From Nymphaea colorata (Eukaryota; Streptophyta; Magnoliopsida; Nymphaeales; Nymphaeaceae): a stretch of DNA of 64,000 nt. The notes beneath the pieces are model-generated. The model searched no databases. It saw only the letters and a list, made by a program, of their open reading frames with translations, and had not been told where the DNA came from. The stretch covers positions 6,870,608 to 6,934,607 of the forward strand of contig NC_045142.1 of assembly GCF_008831285.2 (NCBI RefSeq). Reading direction: 5' to 3'. Positions 52,761 to 64,000 of the stretch are shown here, piece by piece. Both the position numbers and the translations under genes were made by a program. Every line of letters starts with the position of its first letter. Position 1 is the first letter of the stretch.

Positions 52761-54202
52761 TCTGCTGAAATAATAAAACAACTCATTCCAATTTACTAAA
52801 CATACATAAAGCCCGAAACAAGCTCCATCAATATAAAAATGCTATCAATATTCATGTAGATCAGCTTTTCCTCTATCAGGAGCATACCACAAAATATTAC
52901 CTGTTAGGCAGTACCAAAATATTACCTGTTAGGAAGTTCATGACAAAAGATGGGCACCCATCAGCACCTTCATCTCGAGAAAGAAGAGCTCATGCCCCCA
53001 TTTTCCACAAACTTTTAAGACCTGCTTCCTTCATGACTTTCGATAATGCCTTGCAGCATAGTTTAAGCCACATAATCAACATCCACAATATGAAAAAATT
53101 ACGCCTTGCTGCCAGTTAAAAGATTCAGCGACACCACTACATTAACGGTTTTAACATCCCATCAGTAAAACCTATATTGGCGTTTCTGAATTCTCACTTT
53201 CATTATTGGCCCTTTAGTAAATCACATATTCTTTGTAGCAAGGGATTCCCTCTCATCAAGGCCAGTAACGTTTTTCATAGGGTGGCCTCCTTTCTCGAAA
53301 ATACCTGGTGAGGGGAAGGCCCTCTTCCTTTTAATCTACACAAGTTAATCTGTACAGCATAAAAAGTAAAATCCTTAGACAGGATGTGTTACCAATACAA
53401 CAGTTTGTTTGTTCCCATCTGGGATTCCCCAGTACACTGTAGTCAAAATTGTGGGCCCTAGATATGACTTAGATCCGAACCCGAATATTTTATATGGACA
53501 AAAACTGGTAGAGTTTCGACATCCAAAATAATTCTCAATAATAAACTTGACAAAGCTTAACTTCAAAAAAACTTAATCACCAAACCAATACAAAGTGACC
53601 TCAACAAATGATGATGTAAATGCACCAAGCACACTTAAATAATATATTTGCATTATATGCCAAGATTAAACTTACAAATGTGAAGTACAAGAACACACCT
53701 CAACAATCTCAAGTAGTGAGCTATCACCCAGATACCCGACATCCTTGCACATGAGCACACAGTTGAAACACCCACACTCCATCTCACAAACTGAACACAC
53801 TAACTTACTAAACTCTTCCTCAAGGCACTCACCACTCTCTTGATGCTTGACACAAAGGCCAGCACTCCCATTTATAGTGATTGATAAGGTCGGTGGTGAA
53901 GGTTACACCACTTTCTAATTCCTATGTTGAAATCAGCTTCAACTTAGTCTATGTTTCCTTGACATTTAAGATGCAAAAGCATAGCACCAAAAGCAATTGA
54001 ATCAAATTAGAGACATGCCCATTCAACCCCTAGCATGACTAGCAGCACTATGCACCCTGTGGGTGGTACTCATGTCTCTTAACATTGTCAATTGAATCTA
54101 AACACTAAAAGATGGTCAGATTTTAAACTGGGTACCTTCTCCTTCACATAATTCTTTCATCATCCGGGCAAATGAAAGTTACTATTTGAGTGCCTAATTG
54201 AA

Positions 54203-54203
<1 letters not shown>
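52761..54203 (-). repeat. Module R, copy 5
   Basis: Full R with an open exon-like block at 53699-53902. A short internal duplication of attacctgttagg occurs at about 52897-52931. A minus-strand ORF at 53375-53566 (with YWGIPDGN) recurs at 59206-59397 but matches nothing I know. Confidence 0.7.
53699..53902 (-). pseudogene. R-module exon-like block, open copy
   Basis: 68 codons, open, belonging to a second sequence group: ECLEEEFSKLVCSVCEMECG and VLMCKDVGYLGDSSLLEIVE. The end reads gag|gtgtgt, a weaker donor than gtgagt. Confidence 0.35.
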
Positions 54204-54239
<36 letters not shown>

Positions 54240-54240
<1 letters not shown>

Positions 54241-56463
54241 GCACACACACCATAGCGAAATGCAAGTGTTGCCAATTTACTGAATACAAAGGAGCATTTC
54301 AACCATTATAGAAGAGGAGGTGTTTTAGTCAGTTTTGTAAATAATCATCCCCATCATTCCATTTTTTCCCTTATAACTGGACTTTTTTTAATTAGAAGGC
54401 AAATTTTGTCATTTGAGCTAGAAAAACAATTTTCATCTTCTAGCCCCAACATATAACTCTAATGTTTATATAAAGAAGAAGAGAGTTTCAGGACGACCAT
54501 AAAATGTGGGGTATGGTTCTACTTTGCTGAAAAGAAAAAGGATCATGATCTTCCATTTCTAAATGTTTAGACAGTTCTTGTTGGAAGTTGAAATTGCCTC
54601 ATTTATCTTAGTTGCTGCCAAATCCTATTAATGTATGTTTGATTGTTTTGAACTCCATACACATGCAGCGATTATATCCAATTACCTAGTCATGTCTTTT
54701 GCTTAGTCACAATTAACTCGTGGATGGACATTTCCTCCACCATCTTGTGATCGAATTCCCGAAAGGGCACCATTTGATTTGGTTAATATTGAGCAAAAGG
54801 ATACAATTTTAAGTTGATATGCTGACTACATGAAAAGCTTGGCTTGCGCATATAAAACTCTGTTTATTAAAAAAAAAAATACTATCATTAAGAGTATATG
54901 ACAGCACTTTGCCTGCCACTGCCCTTTACAACTAGACTAGTATTGGCAAATATGTATAACTTAAAAAGACAGTGAAATTATTTGAACATCTTACAAAGAA
55001 AGAGGAGGGAGAGAGAAAGAGTGTATGCGTGTGTGTGTGTGAGAATTCAGAATTTCAAGTCTTGTGTTCAAAGCATATATCCCATTTTCTATGTGGTAGA
55101 TGGAATTTTGACACTTGTATTTTTTCTAAAAATATATAACAAGGATTCTAATGAAGAAAGAACGGTATACTCCAAATAACCTATGAGAAATGGACTTTAT
55201 ACTTAAATTACCTGTTGATAGTAAATTAGTGCTTTACCAAGAATGGATTTATATATTATAGCATTTGTCCCTAAAAGTCAAGTGCATGTTGTAGCATTGG
55301 GCGGCAAATCATCTTGGGTTCCAAATCACATTGGAATCCTCAAAAACTATTGTGCATGCTGATATTCATCAAACTCTATCACACAGTGTCAGTCAAATGA
55401 TTGGTATCTTTGTTATTTCATTAATATATTGGTTAATATTGTACAAGAAACGAACGGACCAATATTGGTAGAAATATTGCACGCAAGGACAAAGTTTGTA
55501 GGTTATACCATTCAAATTTCGATTCAGATATCCATTTCTTAATGTCTATTACTCGATAGAAATTCAAATATCAAAGTCGAACTTGGATCCAATCTAGATT
55601 TCAGATTCGTGGTCATTCAATCAAGTTTCCCTACAAAAATTTGCTTAGAAAGTCAATATTTCATGAAATAGCTTGATTTAGTGTGTGACCTGGCTTTCCG
55701 TTCAAAATTTAGTTTTCTTCCTATTGTGTAGAAAAGTTATTTCCTCTCAGCAGCTATAAATAGAGACAGACATGGGGAGCAGAAAGGCACCAAACAAAAA
55801 GGCAAAGTGCCTGTACTAGAGTTGGGAATGACCCTAAGCTTGCTATGCTCCATGCTAGGAAAGGGCCTGTTGGCCATTTTGTTCAAATAGGTTTTGTTTT
55901 GGGCTATGTTTTAAGGGATTAGATCAGATTTTGTTGCTTTTTAAGCTCCTCTCTGTCCTCCTCTGCTATTTTTTGTTTGTTTGTTTTTTCGTCTATTTCC
56001 TCTTCCCTTGTTTCTTTTTCTTTGTCATCCTTCTTTTTCTGTTCCTTTTTGGAAATCGTCCCACCTACCATCGGCAGCTATTCTTCTCATGTCTGGTGTT
56101 ATTTTTTCAGACTTGGTTATTCTATTACTTATTCTATGCATCCGCTTTTTCATAGTGCACGCTTCAAAAACCTTTTTTTAGTGGCAACCCAGGTCATGCC
56201 AATGACTATAGGTTTTGTATCGCAGACCCTCTTACCAGACAATGGGTGACAAAAGCAATAGTTTAAATTTACTTCTCTACTTACCAGATAATGTCGGTTG
56301 GAATATTTTTCTTGTTTCTGGAGCTTGGTAGAGGGAAAAAGTTACAGGAGTTTAATTTGCACGCAGTCTCTGCTCTGACTCTTTCCACAAAGGGTAGGTT
56401 GAGCAGCCGATGAATATGACAAAGCAGGTTATTAGTTGAGTACGAGAGAAAATAGTCAGGGCG
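54240..56463 (+). repeat. Module P, copy 10 (leader part)
   Basis: Closely related to 22779-25033. It has a GT run near 55025-55041, a TATA box at 55755 and a pyrimidine-rich stretch shortened near 56010. No recognisable gene. Confidence 0.75.
55755..55762 (+). promoter_or_regulatory. TATA box, module P copy 10
   Basis: TATAAATA in the usual context, about 700 bp upstream of a right-truncated palindrome. Confidence 0.45.
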
Positions 56464-57207
56464 CATTTTAATTATTTATGCCTCCGCATAATTGCCCATC
56501 CATTGGGCCTCTTAGAGAAAACAAGGCAGCCGCAAAGAGGACATGTGAAGAGGGTAGAGTAAGACGATGATGCCAGCACAATTTTGCCTATCGGATTTGC
56601 TCATTTTCCTTTCTTGTTTGCAGAGGACATTTGCATTTCGTGAAACATCTTGAAGTTGCACATTTTTCCTTTTGTTTTTTTACTCTTTTACTTCTTGGTG
56701 ACTGTCTTAATGAAAGAACAGGGTGCGTGAGACATTTCTTTTGGACTTTTTATTCGGTGACCTTGCTTGGTTTTTTTTATTTCTCTGAGGGAACCGGCTT
56801 TTGAGCTTCAAAGAGGGAAAACCAATGAAGATTTGGGAGAGTTTCTATTGTTCTTTTGAATAATTATTTTTTAGCTGCTGGGATATCTAGGGCCAGTAAT
56901 GCATTCGGAACAGAGATGCAAAGGATCTGATAGAAAGATGTGGCATAGCTCGGCAATAGTGTTGCCAGGAAATCAGCGTGCGAGAAGCATCACCCGCTCA
57001 CCAAGAAGCACCTGGTAATGTTAGGCCATTGCTTCCTGTCAAATCTTTTGCATCTCTGTTCCGAATCCATTTCGAGCCCTTGATATCCCAGCACCCAAAA
57101 AAAGATTACTCAAAAGAACACTGAGAACTCTCATAAATCTAAAATCTCGAAAGCCATTGAAAAAAAAAATCTAAAAGACAAATCTCTGTCACCGAAAATA
57201 GTTGTCA
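56464..57207. repeat. Palindrome, right arm truncated (as at 25034)
   Basis: It ends at ttgtcagttacc, the same breakpoint as 25776, and is followed by the same ORF X and LINE. The 57-kb and 25-kb blocks are therefore duplicates of one rearranged ancestor. Confidence 0.8.
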
Positions 57208-57248
57208 GTTACCTATGATATTTTCACCGGTATTCCTGCCACTGTATC

Positions 57249-57494
57249 TCAATACCGGTGAAGTTTTTCAATATGTACTGGGGCCACTATAACCTTTTTT
57301 TTGTTTTGTGGCATTGATAAGTGTATGAGCAGCTTCAAGGCTTCAAGCATCCACTTCAAAACTTTTTCTGACAAAAGTGCCTCAAAAAACTTTGTACTCA
57401 GGTGCAGTTGGAACTGAGGCATACACTTGACAAGCACCTCACCATGACTCACAGCTTCTACCACAATTCCTTTTTTTTTTAAAAGTAATAGCAA
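57249..57494 (-). pseudogene. Minus-strand ORF X, second copy
   Basis: 81 codons, open, with the same core (FFEALLSEKVLKWMLEALKL) and the same stop after KLHRY as 25817-26035. A perfect 11-bp inverted repeat (tcaccggtatt at 57224-57234, aataccggtga at 57251-57261) sits at its 3' end. Unidentified. Confidence 0.3.
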
Positions 57495-57609
57495 AACTTG
57501 TATTTTTTTCCTTTTCTCCTGAAAATATATAACCCCACAAGACCTTCTCTTTGAACCACTGTTAAAGTTGTAGAGCTTTGCTGCCTCTCTCTATCTCTCA
57601 CTGTTTGTT

Positions 57610-58245
57610 GTTGGGGACCAGCGTGCGGTCTCCTTCAATGGGTTGTGTGGTGATTTCTTTTGTTATGGTCGTGGCCTTCGTCAGGGTTGTCCATTATCGC
57701 CTTTGCTTCATTTCATCACGCTGCGGTCGTTGGCTTCCTCATACCGCATTCACTCCCCTACTTACAAGCCTTCTCCATCCTTCAGTATGCTGACGACTTT
57801 CTCTTATTTGGCATTGCTTCCCGCCAACATATTGTAAGAACTTGACTTATCCTTTGGGTTTTTGAGCTCATCTCGGGTCTTTCTAATAATTCCACCAAGT
57901 GTCACCTTTCCCTCATATACGCAGATCCTACCACGGTACTTCTTGCAGAAGCTTGCTTTGGGGTATGGCCGCTGACCTGCCTATGAACTTTTTGGCTCTT
58001 CAAATTACGTTGTCGCCTCCTACACCCTCCTTTTGGGATAGAGTTGAGCAGAAACTTATTTATCACCTTCAGTGTCGGTAGGGAAAGCTGCTTTCTCTCT
58101 CAGGTCATATTACTCATGCTAAACATTGTCTTGTGTCTGTCCCCTCCATGCTTTGGAGGACTTTCGACCTCTTGTGGCTGTTTTGAATAGCATTGACAAA
58201 ATCATTCAGAATTTTATCTGGGATGGTGATCGGCCTTATCGTCTC
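57610..58245 (+). mobile_element. LINE (L1-type) reverse-transcriptase fragment, copy L3
   Basis: Same extent and same internal jump as the fragment at 26150. It shows GRGLRQGCPLSPLLHF, the YADD box (near 57788) and the IRNFIWDGDRP-like block (about 58203-58230). It is frameshifted and inactive. Confidence 0.85.
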
Positions 58246-58614
58246 TCTATCTCTTTCTCTCTCTACCACTTTTTCTCTCTCTTTCTCTCCCTCTCTCTCT
58301 CCTCTCTCATACTGCATATGTAACCCAACGAGACCTTTGTCCCTCTTTTTGCTGCGTGTGCAACAACAAACTGCGGCTGCAGCAGCTGTACCCCTTCTCC
58401 TGCCTCTTCTCTTTATTCTTCTACAGGTGATGTTCTTTCAATCCCCGCCACTAATGGGAAGTGACCAAGCATCCCCTTCCTATTTGGGAAAAATCTGAAA
58501 GATTTTTAAGTTTCTAAAACGAAGAAGATTATGGGCAACTCCAACTATAGCGCAGTTTAAGGTTTACTATTTAGTGTTAAGGAAGGACTCCAATAAATGC
58601 AGTAATAAAATCAA
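58246..58614 (+). repeat. Pyrimidine-rich segment S, copy 2
   Basis: Homologous to 52341-52760, with an eight- to twelve-base deletion in the gttttctaaaaaag region near 58522. Confidence 0.5.
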
Positions 58615-60031
58615 ATATCTGCTGAAATAATAAAATAACTCATTCCAATTTACTAAACTTACATAAAGCCTAAAACAAGCTCCAGCAATATAAAATGCTA
58701 TCAATATTCATCTAGGTCAGCTTTTCCTCTATCAGGAGCATACCACAAAATATTACCTGTTAGGAAGTTCCTGACAAAAGATGGGCGCCCATCAGCACCT
58801 TCTTCTCGAGAAAGAAGAGCTCATGCCCCCATTTTCCACAAACTTTTAAGACTTGCTTCCTTCGTGACTTTCGATAATGCCTTGAAGCATAGTTTAAGCA
58901 ACATAATCAACATCCACCATATGAACAAATTACGGCTTGCTGCCAGTTAAAAGATTCAGCGACACCACTACATTAACGGTTTTAACATCCCATCAGTAAA
59001 ACCTATATTGGCCTTTCTGAATTCTCACTTTCATTATTGGCCCTTTAGTAAATCACATATTCTTTGTAGCAAGGGATTCCCTCTCATCAAGGCCAGTAAC
59101 GTTTTTCATAGGGTGGCCTCCTTTCTCAAAAATACCTGGTGAGGGGAAGGCCCTCTTCCTTTTAATCTACACAAGTTAATCTGTACAGCATAAAAAATAA
59201 AATCCTTAGACAGGATGTGTTACCAATACAACAGTTTGTTCGGTCCCATCTGGGATTCCCCAGTACACTGTAGTCAAAATTGTGGGCCCTAGATATGACT
59301 TAGATCCGAACCCGAATATTTTATATGGACGAAAACTGGTAGAGTTTCGACGTCCAAAATAATTCTCAATAATAAACTTGACAAAGGTTAACTTCAAAAA
59401 AGCTTAATCACCAAACCAATACAAAGTGACCTCAACAAATGATGATGTAAATGCACCAAGCACACTTAAATATTATATTTGCATTATATGCCAAGATTAA
59501 ACTTACAAATGTGAAGTACAAGAACACACCTCAACAATCTCAATTGGTGAGCTATCACCTAGATACCCGACATCCTTGCACATGAGCACACAGTTGAAAC
59601 ACCCACACTCCATCTCACGAACTGAACACACGAACTTACTAAACTCTTCCTCAAGGCACTCACCACTCTCTTGATGCTTGACACAAAGGCCAGCACTCCC
59701 ATTTATAGTGATTGATAAGGTCGGTGGTGAAGGTTACACCACTTTCTAATTCCTATGTTGAAATCAGCTTCAACTTAATCTATGTTTCCTTGACATTTAA
59801 GATGCAAAAGCATAGCACCAAAAGCAATTGAATCAAATTAGAGACATGCCCATTCAACCCCTAGCATGACTAGCAGCACTATGCACCTTGAGGGTGGTAC
59901 TCATGTCTCTTAACATTGTCAATTGAAGCTAAACACTAAAAGATGGTCAGATTTTCAACTAGTTACCATCTCCTTCACATAATTCTTTCATCATCAGGGC
60001 AAATGAAAGTTACTATTTGAGTGCCTAATTG

Positions 60032-60033
<2 letters not shown>
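58615..60033 (-). repeat. Module R, copy 6
   Basis: Full R with an open exon-like block at 59530-59733 (68 codons; SPIEIVE replaces SLLEIVE). Followed by a (CT)n tract to 60065. Confidence 0.7.
59530..59733 (-). pseudogene. R-module exon-like block, open copy
   Basis: Second-group sequence (FVCSVREMECGCF), open across all 68 codons, ending gag|gtgtgt. No start codon near the beginning. Confidence 0.35.
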
Positions 60034-60065
<32 letters not shown>

Positions 60066-60067
<2 letters not shown>

Positions 60068-61021
60068 GCACACACACCATAGCGAAATGCAAGTGTTGCC
60101 AATTTACTGAATACAAAGGAGCATTTCAACCATTATAGAAGAGGAGGTGTTTTAGTCAGTTTTGTAAATAATCATTCCATTTTTTCCCTTATAACTGGAT
60201 TTTTTTTTAATTAGAAGCCAAATTTTGTGATTTGAGCTAGAAAAACAATTTTCATCTTCTAGCCCCAACATATAAATCTAATGTTTATATAAAGAAAAAG
60301 AGAGTTTCAGGACGACCATAAAATGTGGGGTATGGTTCTACTTTGCTGAAAAGAAAAAGGATCATGATCTTCCATTTTTAAATGTTTAGACTGTTCTTCT
60401 TGGAAGTTGAAATTGCCTCATTTATCTTAGTTGCTGCCAAATTCTATTAATGTATGTTTGATTGTTTTGAACTCCATACACATGCAGCGATTATGTCCAA
60501 TTACCTAGTCATGTCTTTTGCTTAGTCACAATTAACTCGTGGATGGACATTTCCTCCACCATCTTATGATCGAATTCCCGAAAGGGCACCATTTGATTTG
60601 GTTAATATTGAGCAAAAGGATACAATTTTAAGTTGATACGCTGACTACATGAAAAGCTTGGCTTGCGCATATAAAACTCTGTTTATTAAAAAAAAATACT
60701 ATAATTAAGAGTATATGACAGCACTTTGCCTGCCACTGCCCTTTACAACTAGACTAGTATTGGCAAATATGTATAACTTAAATAGACAGTGAAATTATTT
60801 GAACATCTTACAAAGAAAGGGGAGGGAGAGAGAAAGAGTGTATGCGTGTGTGTGTGTGAGAATTCAGAATTTCAAGTCTTGTGTTCAAAGCATATATCCT
60901 ATTTTCTATGTGGTAGATGGAATTTTGACACTTGTATTTTTTCTAAAAACATATAACAAGGATACTAATGAAGAAAGAACGGTATACTCAAAATAACCTA
61001 TGAGAAATGGACTTTATACTT
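60066..61021 (+). repeat. Module P, copy 11, cut before its TATA box
   Basis: Runs normally to actttatacttaaat, then switches to an inverted segment. It has a GT run at 60842-60858. No gene. The 65-codon ORF at 60799 reads the GA/GT repeat. Confidence 0.75.
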
Positions 61022-61130
61022 AAATGGTGCCCTTTCGGGAATTCGATCATAAGATGGTGGAGGAAATGTCCATCCACGAGTTAATTGTGACTAAGCAAAA
61101 GACATGACTAGGTAATTGGACATAATCGCT
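61022..61130 (-). repeat. 109-bp inverted copy of 60486-60594 at a duplication junction
   Basis: Reverse complement of the P sequence about 430 bp upstream. It includes cataagatgg, a private base of copy 11; other P copies have cttgtgatc where copy 11 has cttatgatc. The left joint has aaat microhomology and the right joint passes into module R at ttaacttcaaaaaagc. Confidence 0.9.
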
Positions 61131-61777
61131 TAACTTCAAAAAAGCTTAAGCACCAAACCAATACAAAGTGACCTCAACAAATGATGATGTAAATGCACCA
61201 AGCACACTTAAATAATATATTTGCATTATATGCCAAGATTAAACTTACAAATGTGAAGTACAAGAACACACCTCAACAATCTCAAGTAGTGAGCTATCAC
61301 CCAGATACCCGACATCCTTGCACATGAGCACACAGTTGAAACACCCACACTCCATCTCACGAACTGAACACACTAACTTACTAAACTCTTCCTCAAGGCA
61401 CTCACCACTCTCTTGATGCTTGACACAAAGGCCAGCACTCCCATTTATAGTGATTGATAAGGTCGGTGGTGAAGGTTACACCACTTTCTAATTCCTATGT
61501 TGAAATCAGCTTCAACTTAGTCTATGTTTCCCTGACATTTAAGATGCAAAAGCATAGCACCAAAAGCAATTGAATCAAATTAGAGACATGCCCATTCAAC
61601 CCCTAGCATGACTAGCAGCACTATGCACCTTGTGGGTGGTACTCATGTCTCTTAACTTTGTCAATTGAATCTAAACACTGAAAGATGGTCAGATTTTCAA
61701 CTGGGTACCTTCTCCTTCACATAATTCTTTCATCATCAGGGCAAATGAAAGTTACTATTTGTGTGCCTAATTGAATC
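61131..61777 (-). repeat. Module R, copy 7 (3' part only)
   Basis: It begins at ttaacttcaaaaaagc, equivalent to 59388, and keeps the open exon-like block at 61272-61475. It ends in a short (CT)n tract. Confidence 0.75.
61272..61475 (-). pseudogene. R-module exon-like block, open copy
   Basis: 68 codons, open, second sequence group. It sits in a copy of R cut off from the candidate exon B. Confidence 0.3.
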
Positions 61778-61803
61778 TATCTCTCTCCCTCTCTCTCTCT
61801 CTC

Positions 61804-62768
61804 ACGCACACACACCATAGCGAAATGCAAGTGTTGCCAATTTACTGAATACAAAGGAGCATTTCAACCATTATAGAAGAGGAGGTGTTTTAGTCAGTTT
61901 TGTAAATAATCAACCCCATCATTCCATTTTTTCCCTTATAACTGGATTTTTTTTAATTAGAAGCCAAATTTTGTGATTTGAGCTAGAAAAACAATTTTCA
62001 TCTTCTAGCCCCAACATATAACTCTAATGTAAATATAAAGAAGAAGAGAGTTTCAGGACGACCATAAAATGTGGGGTATGGTTCTACTTTGCTGAAAAGA
62101 AAAAGGATCATGATCTTCCATTTTTAAATGTTTAGACTGTTCTTCTTGGAAGTTGAAATTGCCTCATTTATCTTAGTTGCTGCCAAATTCTATTAATGTA
62201 TGTTTGATTGTTTTGAACTCCATACACATGCAGCGATTATGTCCAATTACCTAGTCATGTCTTTTGCTTAGTCACAATTAACTCGTGGATGGACATTTCC
62301 TCCACCATCTTGTGATCGAATTCCCGAAAGGGCACCATTTGATTTGGTTAATATTGAGCAAAAGGATACAATTTTAAGTTGATACGCTGACTACATGAAA
62401 AGCTTGGCTTGCGCATATAAAACTCTGTTTATTAAAAAAAATACTATCATTAAGAGTATATGACAGCACTTTGCCTGCCACTGCCCTTTACAACTAGACT
62501 AGTATTGGCAAATATGTATAACTTAAATAGACAGTGAAATTATTTGAACATCTTACAAAGAAAGGGGAGGGAGAGAGAAAGAGTGTATGCGTGTGTGTGT
62601 GTGTGAGAATTTAGAATTTCAAGTCTTGTGTTCAAAGCATATATCCTATTTTCTATGTGGTAGATGGAATTTTGACACTTGTATTTTTTCTAAAAACATA
62701 TAACAAGGATACTAATGAAGAAAGAACGGTAAATTCAAAATAACCTATGAGAAATGGACTTTATACTT
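61804..62768 (+). repeat. Module P, copy 12, cut at the same point as copy 11
   Basis: It has its own substitutions relative to copy 11 (for example atgtaaatataaag near 62027), so the 61022-62768 unit is not a fresh identical copy of 59390-61021. Confidence 0.75.
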
Positions 62769-62877
62769 AAATGGTGCCCTTTCGGGAATTCGATCATAAG
62801 ATGGTGGAGGAAATGTCCATCCACGAGTTAATTGTGACTAAGCAAAAGACATGACTAGGTAATTGGACATAATCGCT
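62769..62877 (-). repeat. 109-bp inverted segment, second junction
   Basis: Identical in structure to 61022-61130, 1747 bp downstream, and also carrying the cataagatgg base of copy 11. It marks a tandem repeat of the whole unit. Confidence 0.9.
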
Positions 62878-63037
62878 TAACTTCAAAAAAGCTTAAGCAC
62901 CAAACCAATACAAAGTGACCTCAACAAATGATGATGTAAATGCACCAAGCACACTTAAATAATATATTTGCATTATATGCCAAGATTAAACTTACAAATG
63001 TGAAGTACAAGAACACACCTCAACAATCTCAAGTAGT
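62878..63037 (-). repeat. Module R, copy 8 (160-bp remnant)
   Basis: Matches 61131-61290, then breaks off at caagtagt inside the exon-like block and joins module P. Confidence 0.75.
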
Positions 63038-64000
63038 ATGAGAAATGGACTTTATACTTAAATTTGACACTTGTATTTTTTCTAAAAACATATAACAAGG
63101 ATACTAATGAAGAAAGAACGGTATACTCAAAATAACCTATGAGAAATGGACTTTATACTTAAATTACCTGTTGAGAGTAAATTAGAGCTTTACCAGGAAT
63201 GGATTTATATATTATAGCATTTGTCCCTAAAAGTCAAGTGCATGTTGTAGCATCGGGCGGCAAATCATCTTGGGTTCCAAATCACATTGGAATCCTCAAA
63301 AACTATTGTGCATGCTGATATTCATCAAACTCTATCACACAGTGTCAGTCAAATGATTGGTATCTTTGTTATTTCATTAATATATTGGTTAATATTGTAC
63401 AAGAAACGAACGGACCAATATTGGTAGAAATATTGCACGCAAGGACAAAGTTTCTAGGTTATACCATTCAAATTTCGATTCAGATATCCATTTCTTAATG
63501 TCTATTACTCGATAGAAATTCAAATATCAAAGTAGAACTTGGATCCAATCTAGATTTCAGATTCGTGGTCATTCAATCAAGTTTCCCTACAAAAATTTGC
63601 TTAGAAAGTCAATATTTCATGAAATAGCTTGATTTAGTGTGTGACCTGGCTTTCCGTTCAAAATTTAGTTTTCTTCCTATTGTGGAGAAAAGTTATTTCC
63701 TCTCAGCAGCTATAAATAGAGACAGACATGGGGAGCAGAAAGGCACCAAACAAAAAGGCAAAGTGCTTGTACTAGAGTTGGGAATGACCCTAAGCTTGCT
63801 ACGCTCCTTGCTAGGAAAGGGCCTGTTGGCCATTTTGTTCAAGTAGGTTTTGTTTTGGGCTATGTTTTAAGGGATTAGATTAGATTTTGTCTCTTTTTAA
63901 GTCCCTCTCTGTCCTCCTCTGCTATGTTTTGTTTGTTTGTTTTTCGTCTATTTCCTCTTCCCTTGCTTTCCGTTTTTCTTCAACATCTTCCCCTGTTTCT
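63038..64000 (+). repeat. Module P, copy 13 (runs off the window)
   Basis: It begins with a 29-bp segment (tatgagaaatggactttata…) that is repeated at about 63138, then follows the normal P order through the TATA box and T-rich leader to the window end. No gene. Confidence 0.75.
63711..63718 (+). promoter_or_regulatory. TATA box, module P copy 13
   Basis: TATAAATA followed by gagacagacatggggagcag. Any palindrome would lie beyond the window. Confidence 0.4.

Overview
The window looks like nuclear DNA of a flowering plant; I cannot name the species. Evidence: low-GC sequence full of plant-type repeat debris, including L1-type LINE reverse-transcriptase pieces, hAT-like non-autonomous elements, a possible Ty1-copia RNase H fragment, and a fragment of a PLS-class pentatricopeptide (PPR) gene. 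I find no intact, recognisable host gene. One ORF (32061-32534) looks coding but is unidentified. A run of 100 Ns at 11975-12074 marks a scaffold gap.

The window is a mosaic of three modules copied again and again in the same orientation. Module P carries a conserved TATA box, a T-rich leader and a palindrome of about 1.1 kb. Module Q is AT-rich, with a diverged tandem array of about 165-bp units, a possible copia RNase H relic and a (TA)n(GA)n tract. Module R carries a minus-strand 68-codon exon-like block. Layout: 1-11974 P-Q-R-P (copy A); gap; 12075-13008 deleted P; 13009-24988 P-Q-R-P again (copy A', almost identical to A); 25034-27948 truncated palindrome, minus-strand ORF X, LINE fragment and R; 27949-34608 two P copies, the second carrying the unidentified ORF and an hAT-like insertion with a captured PPR fragment; 34609-37705 Q and degraded pieces; 37706-50390 a third, diverged P-Q-R-P block (copy C); 50391-60033 LINE, R, P, X, LINE, R; 60066-64000 P and R pieces amplified as a 1.75-kb tandem unit with a 109-bp inverted insert at each junction.

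How it fits together: the data suggest an ancestral locus (a TATA promoter, possibly a small gene now kept only at 32061-32534, and a long inverted repeat) that spread by segmental tandem duplication and was eroded by deletions and transposon insertions. A promoter followed by a long palindrome is the layout of a hairpin small-RNA source, but no transcription can be shown from sequence alone. Copies A and A' differ, where I compared them, almost only by homopolymer length and sit on either side of the N gap. I think they are more likely one locus assembled twice than a true duplication.
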